Assembly (NCBI RefSeq): GCF_021568285.1
Contig: NZ_JAKGTQ010000011.1
Span: 1-44,644 of the forward strand
Reading direction: 5' to 3'
Source of the DNA: Rheinheimera sp. UJ63
Lineage (GTDB): Bacteria > Pseudomonadota > Gammaproteobacteria > Enterobacterales > Alteromonadaceae
Length of the DNA: 44,644 nt
Shown: one piece after another, positions 35,483 through 44,604 of the stretch
Position numbering within the stretch: the stretch's first letter is position 1
Layout: every line of letters begins with the position of its first letter
Program-made: the position numbers and the translations under genes
Notes under the pieces: model-generated
The model's input: the letters and a program-made list of their open reading frames with translations, nothing else
What the model was told of the DNA's origin: nothing
Database searches by the model: none

Positions 35483-36121
35483 ATGAAAATCGCACTTATG
35501 ATGGAAAATAGCCAAGCAGCTAAAAATGCAATGGTCTTAGCTGAATTAGAAGGGGTCGTAAAGCCTTTGGGGCATGAGGTCTATAACGTGGGTATGAATA
35601 ACGAAAATGACCATCATCTCACCTATGTTCACTTAGGCATTCAAGCCAGTTTGTTATTAAATGCAAATGCAGTTGATTTTGTTGTTGCAGGCTGCGGCAC
35701 TGGGCAGGGCGCTATGATGTCGTTAAATGCGCATCCCGGAGTATTATGCGGTTACTGCTTAGAGCCTACCGACGCTTTTTTATTTAATCAGGTGAACAAC
35801 GGTAATGCTATTGCATTAGCTTTTGCCAAAGGTTTTGGTTGGGGCGCTGAGTTAAATTTACGTTATATGTTTGAAAAGGCTTTTACTTCGGGGGATCGCG
35901 GACAGGGTTACCCAACGGAGCGCGCTGAACCGCAGCAAAAGAATGCGGTTATTTTGAGTGAGGTTAAAGCCGCAATTGCGAAAGATACTTTGCTTGAATC
36001 ATTTAAAAACCTTGAACAGGAATTAGTAAGACAAGCTGTAGGTAGCGAGCGTTTTCAATCTGCATTCTTCGCAAACTGTGAAAGTGACGAATTGGCAGAG
36101 TATGTTAAAGGCTTAATTTAG
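35483..36121 (+). CDS. RpiB/LacA/LacB-fold isomerase, DhuI-like
   Basis: A 212-residue cytoplasmic protein of the RpiB/LacAB family. MKIALMMENSQAAKNAMVLAEL and the VVAGCGTGQGAMMSLNAHPG segment (the catalytic-region equivalent of the RpiB GTG loop) are the markers, and GNAIALAFAKGFGWGAEL near residue 110 fits members that act on uronate products. Length and sequence style resemble DhuI, the isomerase of streptococcal and Sphingomonas glycosaminoglycan and alginate-type pathways that converts 4-deoxy-5-keto-uronate to 2,5-diketo-3-deoxygluconate. That is the KduI reaction. Ribose-5-phosphate or galactose-6-phosphate isomerase activity is the alternative. I chose ATG 35483, with GGAG five bases upstream; an in-frame GTG at 35456 would add nine residues. 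It is divergent from the fused lyase gene, with 109 bases between the starts. Confidence 0.8.
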   Translation: MKIALMMENSQAAKNAMVLAELEGVVKPLGHEVYNVGMNNENDHHLTYVHLGIQASLLLNANAVDFVVAGCGTGQGAMMSLNAHPGVLCGYCLEPTDAFLFNQVNNGNAIALAFAKGFGWGAELNLRYMFEKAFTSGDRGQGYPTERAEPQQKNAVILSEVKAAIAKDTLLESFKNLEQELVRQAVGSERFQSAFFANCESDELAEYVKGLI

Positions 36122-36802
36122 GCCTTAACTATTCGGTAATGCTGCGAAGATCAAGGTGTGTGCTGTGAGTTTTCAACTCGTTATCGTAACTATCCCGCCC
36201 CTGCCAAATGCTCAAAATGATTTGGCGCATTGATTGATGCTATCTAGCAAATATTACACCTTTACAGGCTTTGGTTGGTTTTTTGATATAACCAACCAAG
36301 AACGAAAGTTAAAATAGCCACAATACACATCACGTACTTGATTTAAGCTTTGTTGAAAAGGCCACCTTAGGGAAAATAATTTAACGCTCAAAAAAACTGC
36401 TGCAAATAACTATTAATCATAATAGCGCCTTTAACAATGATAGGGCACTGCAATTATTCTGCGCTGATGCCCGTGAAAACATCCAACCAAGATGCTAGGT
36501 AAAAAACCGTCAGGTGCTAAAAGTCACAACAGTGAGATCGATAAATGAGTTAATTAAAAAAATCTACAAACACGTCACTTAAAACGGTTATTTCATCAAT
36601 TTTCCTTAAAAAACTTTTATAAACGATTGGTTATAAATTTCCCACTTACATAGTTGGCTGATCTGGATTTGAATGACTATTTTTGGTTTAAAGTGAGTGA
36701 AATTGATTGTGAATTGTAATAGAGTAGTTACCTTGGCTGACATGCTCGCAATTTGTGTTGTTTGCAGATTCAGCAATTAAATACATTAACGACGCATCTA
36801 AA
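36122..36802. other. Upstream region of the PL24 gene
   Basis: About 680 bases without a convincing gene. It contains one notable inverted repeat (36271-36299, listed separately) and, toward the PL24 gene, AT-rich sequence around 36540-36650 where a promoter is expected but no clear pair of boxes could be chosen. Confidence 0.5.
36271..36299. repeat. Perfect 10 bp inverted repeat after the DhuI-like gene
   Basis: TTGGTTGGTT (36271-36280), a nine-base loop, then AACCAACCAA (36290-36299). It lies 150 bases after the isomerase stop codon. No T-run follows on either strand, so it is not a typical terminator. It could be an operator or an RNA-stabilising hairpin; the function is unknown. Confidence 0.5.
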
Positions 36803-38425
36803 ATGAGAATGAAACTTATGTTAGGTATTAAATTTGATTGTTTCACCCGCATTGCATTAGCTAAAGCATCACTATTTTCGGCGTTATTGCTTTGTCATGC
36901 ATCGGTAAGTGCAAAAGTAACCTTGGAAACGCAAGTAAAAATTACCGAAAGTGGCCTCCATTTTGACGGCCAAAAACTAGACTTTGACAATTTCGCGAGC
37001 CCTGATCAGGGCGAAAAGTATGACTATTTCTTTGGAGCTAATATCTCTGCACACGGTGACGCAGTTAAAACATACAAGCACTATGTTTTCATGACCTGGT
37101 ACAAGGGGGGGAAAGCATTACGAAACGTCATGCTCACCCGTTACAACACCTTAACCGGCAAGTTGGTAACCATAGAATTCCCGCATCGTCATACAGGTTT
37201 CCGTGGTAATCCCCTAGTGGGCGAATCTCATAACACCATTGGCCTAGCGATCAGCCCGGTTAACGGTACAATTCACATGGTTTATGACATGCACGCCTAT
37301 GATGACAACAACCATGACGGAAAATTTAAAGACGATTTCTTCCGATACTCTTACAGCATTTCCGGTGCTGCTGATTTGCCAGATGAAAAATTTACATTGG
37401 ATAAGTTTGTCAAAGATACTAGTGGAATTAAGCAAGATGATAACGATTACAAACATATCACCATGACCGGCAATATTGACGATAAAAATAATTTTGCAGG
37501 GTTGACTTATCCTAAATTTTTTACTACTACTGACGGTACCTTATTGCTATATATGCGACTGGGAGGCAATAACAACGGTGCTTACGTTTTTAACCGTTAT
37601 GATGCTAATACTGAAACTTGGTCTAATTTCACTAAATTTAATGAAAAAGATCAGAAAAGCAAAGGCAATGCCTACAATTGGGGCCTTTATGGCAACATGA
37701 AGTATGTAAACGGTAAGCTTCGTGTTGGATTCCAACAACGTAGCAGCGATAACAATGATAAGTACAAGTATCAGAATGGTGTCTACTATGCCTATTCTGA
37801 TCATCCTCAAGGATTTGGGGACTGGAAGGATCACAAAGGGAAATCCATTACTTGGCCATTGATTGATTCTGATGAAATTAAAATATTCGAGCCGGGTGAC
37901 TATATAAGTCATAAAGAGGCAAATTCTGTATATATAGTTCGAAATTTTGATTGGACAGTAACTGAAAACGGCGACATTCACATGATTAGTTCGGTGTGTT
38001 CTACTGACAGAAATCGGCCTGATTATGAAGAAGTACATTTGCATTCTTACAAGCCCGCCGGTGCTGAAGATTTTATAATCTCTTCGGATTTTGCAGGTGC
38101 CAGCCAAGTTTATACGGCCGGAGACAATGTTTATATTGTTGGCTTGAGTGGAGGTCGGCCTTATGTTGAGAGAGCAAAAGGTGGAACGAATGATTTTTTT
38201 CGTGTTTATCAAGCTACAGAAGGACCTGTCTTTGATCACGGTACTCTCTACATTAAAGATGGCAAGGTTTACTACTTTCTAATGGAAAGAAAAACAGGTA
38301 ATGCTATGCCCCTTTATCTTCAAATTATTGATTTAGATCTAGAAGGCGATAATCAGGCTCCAGTTGCAAGTTCTAATTCGCCATCTTCCTTGAGCATAAA
38401 AAAAGGCCTCAGCGAACAGTGTTGA
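36803..38425 (+). CDS. PL24-family ulvan lyase, secreted
   Basis: A 540-residue beta-propeller lyase acting on ulvan. Counting from ATG 36803, the probable catalytic His143 (GESHNTIG) and His164 (VYDMHAY) are 21 apart, and Tyr236 (LTYPKFF) and Arg252 (YMRLGG) are 16 apart. The spacings equal those I recall for the PL24 enzyme LOR_107 (His146/His167, Tyr243/Arg259). The signal peptide ends in ASVSA-KV without a lipobox, so it is probably secreted or periplasmic, unlike the PL25 enzymes here. The frame can be extended to a GTG at 36755, but the signal peptide fits the ATG better. The C-terminus ends shortly after [15 protein letters not shown], a linker-like tail that in related proteins often leads into another domain. 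Confidence 0.87.
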   Translation: MRMKLMLGIKFDCFTRIALAKASLFSALLLCHASVSAKVTLETQVKITESGLHFDGQKLDFDNFASPDQGEKYDYFFGANISAHGDAVKTYKHYVFMTWYKGGKALRNVMLTRYNTLTGKLVTIEFPHRHTGFRGNPLVGESHNTIGLAISPVNGTIHMVYDMHAYDDNNHDGKFKDDFFRYSYSISGAADLPDEKFTLDKFVKDTSGIKQDDNDYKHITMTGNIDDKNNFAGLTYPKFFTTTDGTLLLYMRLGGNNNGAYVFNRYDANTETWSNFTKFNEKDQKSKGNAYNWGLYGNMKYVNGKLRVGFQQRSSDNNDKYKYQNGVYYAYSDHPQGFGDWKDHKGKSITWPLIDSDEIKIFEPGDYISHKEANSVYIVRNFDWTVTENGDIHMISSVCSTDRNRPDYEEVHLHSYKPAGAEDFIISSDFAGASQVYTAGDNVYIVGLSGGRPYVERAKGGTNDFFRVYQATEGPVFDHGTLYIKDGKVYYFLMERKTGNAMPLYLQIIDLDLEGDNQAPVASSNSPSSLSIKKGLSEQC

Positions 38426-38441
38426 AAGTCCATTTAAAGAG

Positions 38442-38464
38442 GGAGCCATTTAATCAGTGGCTCC
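38442..38464. terminator. Hairpin between the convergent PL24 and sulfatase genes
   Basis: GGAGCCA (38442-38448) and TGGCTCC (38458-38464) form a perfect seven-base stem with a nine-base loop, centred between two convergent stop codons. The flanks are AT-rich but lack a strong T-run, so it is a probable shared terminator of moderate strength. Confidence 0.55.
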
Positions 38465-38509
38465 ATAAATTAATAAAAAACTGTTGCATACATTTTTATA
38501 ATTGCGAGT

Positions 38510-39985
38510 CTACCGAGCTGATCCACAAGCGGGTGGATAGCCTCTTTTAACTTCGTGTAACTTACAATTTGTATTGTTAAAATATTCACGACGTTTTACC
38601 TCTTCCGTTCTTTGGCTTTCAAAATATTGAATAGACTTAATTGTTTCCTCTCGAAGAGTTTGTAAAACTGAGCTAAATTTCTGGGATGTAGCAAGGTTTA
38701 TTTTTTCCTCAGGGTCACTGTTCAGATCGTATAGCTGCTCATATCCATTTTTATAAAAATCAATGTATTTCCATCGTTCTGTTCTAATACCCACCATAGG
38801 TGGAATTGATGCGTGTTTAGGTTGATACATATGCTCAAAAAAGAAACTGTCACGCCATTTTGGAACAGATTCTCCGTAAATTAGAGGAAGTAGACTCTTT
38901 CCCTGATAGCTATCAGGGGCTTTAATACCAGCGAAATCGAGAATCGTTGGTGCAATATCAATATTAAGAGCAAACTGCTGTACCTTTACTTGTTTTGCAT
39001 TTTGCTTGCGCGGGTCAAAAATGATTAGCGGCACACGTAAAGCTTCATCCCAACCAAACCATTTGCCAGCCAGCTGCCTCTCGTTCATAAAATATCCATT
39101 GTCTCCGGTATAAATAATTATGGTGTTTTTGTCTTCGCCAGTTTGCCTCAAAGTCTCAATAATCTTGCCAACGGCAGCATCAACACTGCTGATAGCTCGA
39201 TAATGACGTTTTGTCATCTTTTGGTAAATTACATCAGTGCCAAAACGAAATTTCCAGCGTTGACGAGCAATAGATTTTTTTAGGAAACTTGGCAGTTGTT
39301 CAAAATTTTCATCTTCAGATAACTTCGCCGGAGGAATAACGTCTTCTGCATATAATGTTTCAAACTCTGCCGGATAATGAAATTGGTCTTCCAAATCACC
39401 ATCATGGGCATGAGGATTCCAGAAGTTAACTGACATAGTCCAAGGTTTGGATGACTTACTTGCTGACTTTATAAAGTCACTAGCGAGCGCAGCAATGTAA
39501 TAGGTCTGTGGAATTTCTTCTCCATCATAAACTTCTGTTTTCGATTGCAGTAGGGGTTTAAAAAAGTCAAATCTATCTTCTTGACGCCCGGATATCTTGA
39601 TTTCGTATTTGCCCACAAACGCAGACTGATACCCTTTTGATTTCAGGATTTGAGGGTACATGTTTCTTGATTCAATTTCTCCTGTTGTGGGTTGGGAGAA
39701 AGTGAAATCATGAGTACGTTCAGTTAGACCAGTGAGGATACTGATCCTGCTTGAGGCACAAATGGGTGTTGTGACAAAAGTGTTTTCAAATGAAAACCCC
39801 TTGTTTGCAAGTTCATCTAGATTCGATGTTTTTATAATTGGATGCTTGTAGCCAAGTAGATCCCAACGATGGTCATCAGCCAATATAAATAGTATATTTG
39901 GCTGCTCCTCTAAGGCTTCTTCAGTTGAATGGCAGGCGTTTAGTGCAATAATCATCGAGAGAATCAAAAGGGTTTGTATTTTCAT
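38510..39985 (-). CDS. S1-family sulfatase with CASSR signature, lipoprotein
   Basis: A 491-residue sulfatase. The metal-binding Asp pair is in LADDHR (37-38), the formylglycine cysteine is Cys76 in CASSR followed by ILTGLTERTHDF, and TGDNGYFM (near 295) is the later metal site. The signature has Ser where CxPxR sulfatases have Pro, which is seen in several S1 subfamilies and is still within the Cys-type pattern. The N-terminus ends in LNAC, so it is probably a lipoprotein. The C-terminal part with ERWKYIDFYKNGYEQLYDLNSDP is typical. It should desulfate rhamnose-sulfate units in ulvan oligosaccharides, complementing the sulfatase at 23354-24763, which belongs to a visibly different subgroup. 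The maturation enzyme is not in the window. Confidence 0.9.
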   Translation of the reverse strand: MKIQTLLILSMIIALNACHSTEEALEEQPNILFILADDHRWDLLGYKHPIIKTSNLDELANKGFSFENTFVTTPICASSRISILTGLTERTHDFTFSQPTTGEIESRNMYPQILKSKGYQSAFVGKYEIKISGRQEDRFDFFKPLLQSKTEVYDGEEIPQTYYIAALASDFIKSASKSSKPWTMSVNFWNPHAHDGDLEDQFHYPAEFETLYAEDVIPPAKLSEDENFEQLPSFLKKSIARQRWKFRFGTDVIYQKMTKRHYRAISSVDAAVGKIIETLRQTGEDKNTIIIYTGDNGYFMNERQLAGKWFGWDEALRVPLIIFDPRKQNAKQVKVQQFALNIDIAPTILDFAGIKAPDSYQGKSLLPLIYGESVPKWRDSFFFEHMYQPKHASIPPMVGIRTERWKYIDFYKNGYEQLYDLNSDPEEKINLATSQKFSSVLQTLREETIKSIQYFESQRTEEVKRREYFNNTNCKLHEVKRGYPPACGSAR

Positions 39986-41290
39986 GGTTGTCCTTTATTA
40001 AATACAATCGTGCGATTTAACGCCGAGTAAATCAGCTCCACTATTCTCTAGGAGTTTTGCTCTGCCTAAGCTCTAGAGAGAATATTGAGTGTTTCACTAA
40101 CTTGTGGCTAGTTTGACTTTACTTATTTTGAAGTAGACTTCGGCATAGTTTTTTACAAACACCTGTCTAGGAAATAACTAAACTTACTGTATTTTTTGTT
40201 TCACAATCATTTTCTCCAGTTTTTGTGACGTCGCTCATGTCCATCTTTGTAGATTAAATGTGTTCTAATTTATCTCATTCGATTAAGCCATTTGTAATGT
40301 GGTAATTAAAACGAAATCAACGAAATGAAATTATGTATTGTTTTTCTTAACAGGATCCGTAAGTTTATCTGTTGTAGCGAATTTGTTATGCATATAGGAT
40401 TGATAGTCTAAATGATGGCTCTCCAGCAATTAAGTATTGCCTCTTTCAAACATGTTAGACCTATGTATCACTGCTTGAACCCACGGATAAGAGTTTGATG
40501 TAGCATTCTGATTGGGCTCAGCACGGCAGTTGGAATTTAAGGTTATTAATTTGATAGCGGGTGAGCTTGATTCTCAGTGTGCTTTATTAATAAAACTATA
40601 CTTAAACGAGTTTAGGTGTTTAGAATCTAAAATTCATGATTACCATTATAGCATTAAATCACTTTCAGTCAAATTGGGTCAGCTCAGGCCCAAAAGTTAT
40701 TGAGAAACAGGATTTATGCAGTGGTAAGAGCACCGAGGCTTGCTATTTTTAGGCTTTCAGCGCGACAGTCAATCATCCGTTTATGTCTAGTTATGCTTGG
40801 TTTCAATTCTTGGTTGGAATGACGATATGGAAAGCGAAGATAAAAGTGTAAAAGTAGCAATGTTACTGACAGGCACAAAGAAATAAGTTCACTAAATCAT
40901 GCGATTGCTTTAATATTGGTTTTTCAGCTAAAAAGCTATTTTATTCAATATGTTGCTTGTCATTGGTCTTGATTTCCATAACCTAACGGTTAATCGGGAA
41001 AATCGGCAATTTGTTATCACTCGATAGTGAAACGATAGCACTTAACAAGCTTAAGTGAATTCGTCTATACGTTTAAAGCAACCAGTGTTTTCCAGCAAAT
41101 TCTGTCTCAAAAACATAGATCTAACTTTTATGGTTAGAATAATGTCAAAATTCATCGAATTGTAATGATTGGAAAAGATTGAAAATGGCTGTTATTGGTG
41201 TTATTTTGGGCTTGCGGTTGGTGAAAATTTATTAAAATAAAGCATCTCTTTCTAATTTGATGATTGAGAACCTTATCGTGGGGACAGGAT
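39986..41290. other. 1.3 kb gene-poor region upstream of the TonB-dependent receptor
   Basis: No credible gene was found between the divergent sulfatase and receptor genes. A 63-codon frame at 40512-40703 has no recognisable motif or ribosome site. Near 40043-40083 an imperfect inverted repeat (ATTCTCT and AGAGAAT) lies just upstream of the sulfatase start and could be regulatory. The length leaves room for the receptor promoter and a small RNA, but I cannot point to either. Confidence 0.45.
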
Positions 41291-44200
41291 ATGAAAACAA
41301 GAAATAACAGGTTTAAAACGGGTTCGGCAGCATTATTATTAGCAATCAGTACACCAAGTTTGATTGCACAAGAAGTTAGTAAAGCTCTTAACTCTGAACA
41401 AGAAAGCATAGAAGTAGAAGTTATAGAAGTGAAAGGCGTCAGATCGGCCTTAGAAGCTGCACTGAATATTAAAAAAGAATCAGCTTCTGTCGTTGATGCT
41501 ATTTCAGCAACAGATATTGATGAGTTACCAGCTCTAGATTTGGGAGAGGCCTTACAAGCATTACCGGGCATCCAGTTAAATCGTGATAGTGAAAGCCGTG
41601 ATTCAGAAATAAGTTTACGCGGGTTACCAGGTGATTTTGTTAAAACAACAGCGATTGGTCAATCCATCACCACACCAAGTCGTAGCGAAGGTGCAGCTGG
41701 CGAGTCTAACCCGTTTGGGGCATTTGAGGCAGGTATATTCGATGGCGTCACAGTTATTAAGAGTCCTACAGCAGATTTACAAGCGGGTGGTATAGCTGGA
41801 ATTGTAGACCTTCAATTTCAAAGAGCATTAAGTAAAAGAGATGGTTTATTAAAAGTCGATTTAGGTACACGGTATGAGGATTTGTCTGAAGACTTCAATA
41901 CCAACTACCGACTCCAAGGTGTTAAACATTTTATGGACGGTCGACTGGGTATTGCGTTTAAAGTTGCCGGCTCAGGGCAAAACTATCGCCGCGATACTGT
42001 TAATTTCACACAGTATACTGATTTAGTCACTTTTAATCAGGAAACTGGCTTACAAACAGGTGTTCGACCAGTTATCAGTGCAGAAGCAATCGACGCTTAT
42101 CGAGCTCAACATGGATTGGAAGATAATTCGCAAATACGTGTTATTTCTCGTGCAGGTCAGGCTGCAGAAGTACAAAATGGTGATCGTCATTCTGGTGCTT
42201 TAAACTTTGAATTTAAGGTGACTGATGACCTTAAACTTGGCTTAGACTACATATATACTAAGCGTACACTTGATCAAAGTAATTTAGAAGATACACAGTT
42301 TCTTCTACGTAGCCAAGCAGATAACGCGCAGCAACAAATAACCTTGTTGGGCGCACCTTCCCGTTCTGGTTTTGCAGGGCCTGGTGATCCTCCAAGTTAT
42401 ACTGTGGGCCATGCACGTATTACTAACGTGAATTGGTTACCCGCTAACCGTTTACTTCAATTTACTGAAGACGCAAAAGGTCTTTATCTGTATGGTGATT
42501 ATATAAAAGACGACTGGGTAGTTGACGGGACTTTTTCCAAATCAGAATCAGAAAATTTTTTCATTAACGAAGGCATTGATCTTCGTCACCAAGTCGACGG
42601 CAGTAGAGGAAGTTTCAATCCAACCGGTATTGACATAGAAATTAATACTGGGAATGGTGACTTGAGTCAGGCGTTTATTAACGTATTAAACCCATCTGCT
42701 CTTAATTCATATATATATGATGGTAATTGGAGTTCTCCATCCGTTACAGGTTTCAATAGTGGACTGCCTCGTTCCGTTAATGGAAATAGAAGAGTCGATT
42801 TTTATGTCAATGGTCGTGTCGATAATCCAATACGTGAAATGGATTCTGGTGAATTGAATGTTTTACGTTATACCAACTTTGGATTTAGAGATGTATTTCG
42901 GTTGGATTCCTTGAAAAGTGGATATCGTTATCAAAAAGAACAGCTTATCAATAATGACCTTCGTATAGGTGCTGGTGGTATTAATGTTGGCGCATTAACG
43001 ACTGCGAATATATTTGGGAATGCGAAACTGTTTGTGGAAACTCAGGGGGGATTCTTTAATGGGGAATTCCCAGGTGCATTTGGTCCTGAGACTGGTTGGG
43101 TCACAATTGACTCAACAAATCTTCGCCCTCTTCTTCAAAGCGGTATTCTTGATAGGCTTCCAGCAGGTTCTCAATTAGCTTCTCCTACCGGTTGGGCTGT
43201 TCATCAAACTCAAGGAAGAAATACGTTTTTTGCCCGTAACTTTGACACGACTCAAGACATTTCTGCTGCGTATTTAATGGGCAACTTCAGCGGTCAACTG
43301 GGTTCAGTTTTATATTCAGGTAATTTAGGTTTTAGAAGAATTGAAACCGATAACGTTTTCACTGGTGCATTTATTGATTCTGATGGCGTGTTACAACAGC
43401 GCACTTTAGGAAATAGTTACAGTCATACCTTGCCATCATTGAACATTAAGCTCGAATTAACGGAGGACGTTATCTTGCGTTTAGCGAGCTATGAAGGAAT
43501 TGTTAGACCCAATCTGCGAAGCCAAAATCCAACCACCATCATCACGGCAAATGAAGATGATGATGGTGATGTGACCAGTGTGCGTGTGGATTTACCATCT
43601 TCCGATGTGAAACCATACACTGCGGAGAACTTTGATATCTCTCTAGAATGGTATAACCGCGAAGGTAGTGCGATTTCTATCGGTTTCTTTGAAAAGGAAA
43701 TCACTGGTTTATTTGGTACTGCGCCAATTTGTGGTGATGATATACCAAGTTATGTAAGTGATGGTTTGTTTGGTCCAACAGGTCTTGTTGAAGGCAGCGG
43801 TACAGGCGGTATAGAGTGTCGTGAATTAGAACCTTTCACTGATTCCCAAGGGAATGTTAGTGATTCCGCTCGTCGCATTACTGTTAACCAAGCAATTAAT
43901 ACAAATGGCTCAATTAAAGTAACTGGTTATGAATTAGCAATTCAACAAAAGCTCGATTTTTTATCATACCCTTGGAATGGTTTTGGTGGTGTATTCAATT
44001 ATACTAAAATTAATACTGACGAGTCTGCTGATGGAACAACTCTATTAAGGGTATCGCCAGAGTCATATAACATAATTGGTTATTGGGAAAATGATGGATT
44101 TAGTATTCGTTTAACATACAACTGGCGAGATGCTCAGCAACTATCTCAAAACATCATTTTAGATGGAACGAATAGTGGCTTCTTAGGAACTGATGCACGT

Positions 44201-44392
44201 TTTGAAACGGCCCGTGGACGTCTTGACATGGCTGCTTCTTATACCTTCAACCGTAACTTCAGAGTTGACTTACGTGCGTTCAACTTAACTGCAGATCAAG
44301 GTTATGAGTACATCGGTGGTAACAAAGACGCAGTTAACCGCATCCGTTATGATGGTCGTACTTATAGTTTCGGTGTCAGTTATACCTTTTAA
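41291..44392 (+). CDS. TonB-dependent outer-membrane receptor
   Basis: A 1033-residue receptor expected to import oligosaccharides through the outer membrane using TonB energy. A signal peptide (core about residues 13-26, SPSLIAQ-like end) is followed by a TonB-box-like VEVIEVKGVR, a plug domain (about 45-150: SASVVDAISATDIDELPALD, ALQALPGIQLNRD, TDLQAGGIAGIVDLQ) and a beta-barrel ending in FGVSYTF, with the usual terminal Phe. It resembles the large Xanthomonas/Caulobacter-type carbohydrate receptors of Gammaproteobacteria and has no SusD partner. Ulvan oligosaccharides are the likely cargo because of the locus, but the 1.3 kb gap makes membership less certain. ATG 41291 was chosen with GGGGA upstream; a TTG at 41264 is the longer alternative. 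Confidence 0.9.
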   Translation: MKTRNNRFKTGSAALLLAISTPSLIAQEVSKALNSEQESIEVEVIEVKGVRSALEAALNIKKESASVVDAISATDIDELPALDLGEALQALPGIQLNRDSESRDSEISLRGLPGDFVKTTAIGQSITTPSRSEGAAGESNPFGAFEAGIFDGVTVIKSPTADLQAGGIAGIVDLQFQRALSKRDGLLKVDLGTRYEDLSEDFNTNYRLQGVKHFMDGRLGIAFKVAGSGQNYRRDTVNFTQYTDLVTFNQETGLQTGVRPVISAEAIDAYRAQHGLEDNSQIRVISRAGQAAEVQNGDRHSGALNFEFKVTDDLKLGLDYIYTKRTLDQSNLEDTQFLLRSQADNAQQQITLLGAPSRSGFAGPGDPPSYTVGHARITNVNWLPANRLLQFTEDAKGLYLYGDYIKDDWVVDGTFSKSESENFFINEGIDLRHQVDGSRGSFNPTGIDIEINTGNGDLSQAFINVLNPSALNSYIYDGNWSSPSVTGFNSGLPRSVNGNRRVDFYVNGRVDNPIREMDSGELNVLRYTNFGFRDVFRLDSLKSGYRYQKEQLINNDLRIGAGGINVGALTTANIFGNAKLFVETQGGFFNGEFPGAFGPETGWVTIDSTNLRPLLQSGILDRLPAGSQLASPTGWAVHQTQGRNTFFARNFDTTQDISAAYLMGNFSGQLGSVLYSGNLGFRRIETDNVFTGAFIDSDGVLQQRTLGNSYSHTLPSLNIKLELTEDVILRLASYEGIVRPNLRSQNPTTIITANEDDDGDVTSVRVDLPSSDVKPYTAENFDISLEWYNREGSAISIGFFEKEITGLFGTAPICGDDIPSYVSDGLFGPTGLVEGSGTGGIECRELEPFTDSQGNVSDSARRITVNQAINTNGSIKVTGYELAIQQKLDFLSYPWNGFGGVFNYTKINTDESADGTTLLRVSPESYNIIGYWENDGFSIRLTYNWRDAQQLSQNIILDGTNSGFLGTDARFETARGRLDMAASYTFNRNFRVDLRAFNLTADQGYEYIGGNKDAVNRIRYDGRTYSFGVSYTF

Positions 44393-44430
44393 TAGTATTT
44401 CTTGAACACTCATCTTTAGATTAGCAAAAA

Positions 44431-44465
44431 GCCCAATAACATATTTTGTTACTGGGTTTTTTTAT
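44431..44465 (+). terminator. Rho-independent terminator of the receptor gene
   Basis: GCCCAATAACA (44431-44441) pairs with TGTTACTGGGT (44447-44457) with a single mismatch inside and a G-T end pair, followed by a run of T. It lies 39 bases after the receptor stop codon. A run of five A before the stem makes it potentially bidirectional. Confidence 0.85.
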
Positions 44466-44604
44466 TTGTCTGCTATGTTGGCTTTTGTGCATAATATTGT
44501 AAGTCTTTCTGCTGAATAATGGTAAGCGTCCGGCCATCACATCTTTTATTTGCTGACTGATCACGCATCATATCTTTCTGTGTTGCCAACAATGAGAGTT
44601 ATGT

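Noticed and set aside
37547..38239. 230-codon reverse frame inside the PL24 gene
   Set aside because: It is antisense to a well-supported lyase gene with readable catalytic residues, and its translation shows no domain.
23354..40000. The locus considered as a pectin (rhamnogalacturonan) degradation cluster
   Set aside because: GH105, GH78 and the Kdu genes would fit pectin, but PL24 and PL25 lyases with matching catalytic spacing, two sulfatases and GH43 fit ulvan, and no pectate lyase or GH28 is present.
40512..40703. 63-codon frame in the 1.3 kb gap
   Set aside because: It lacks a ribosome site and any family resemblance; kept only as a note in the intergenic entry.
41152..41571. 139-codon reverse frame over the start of the receptor gene
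   Set aside because: It overlaps the signal peptide and plug of the TonB-dependent receptor on the other strand and has no motif of its own.
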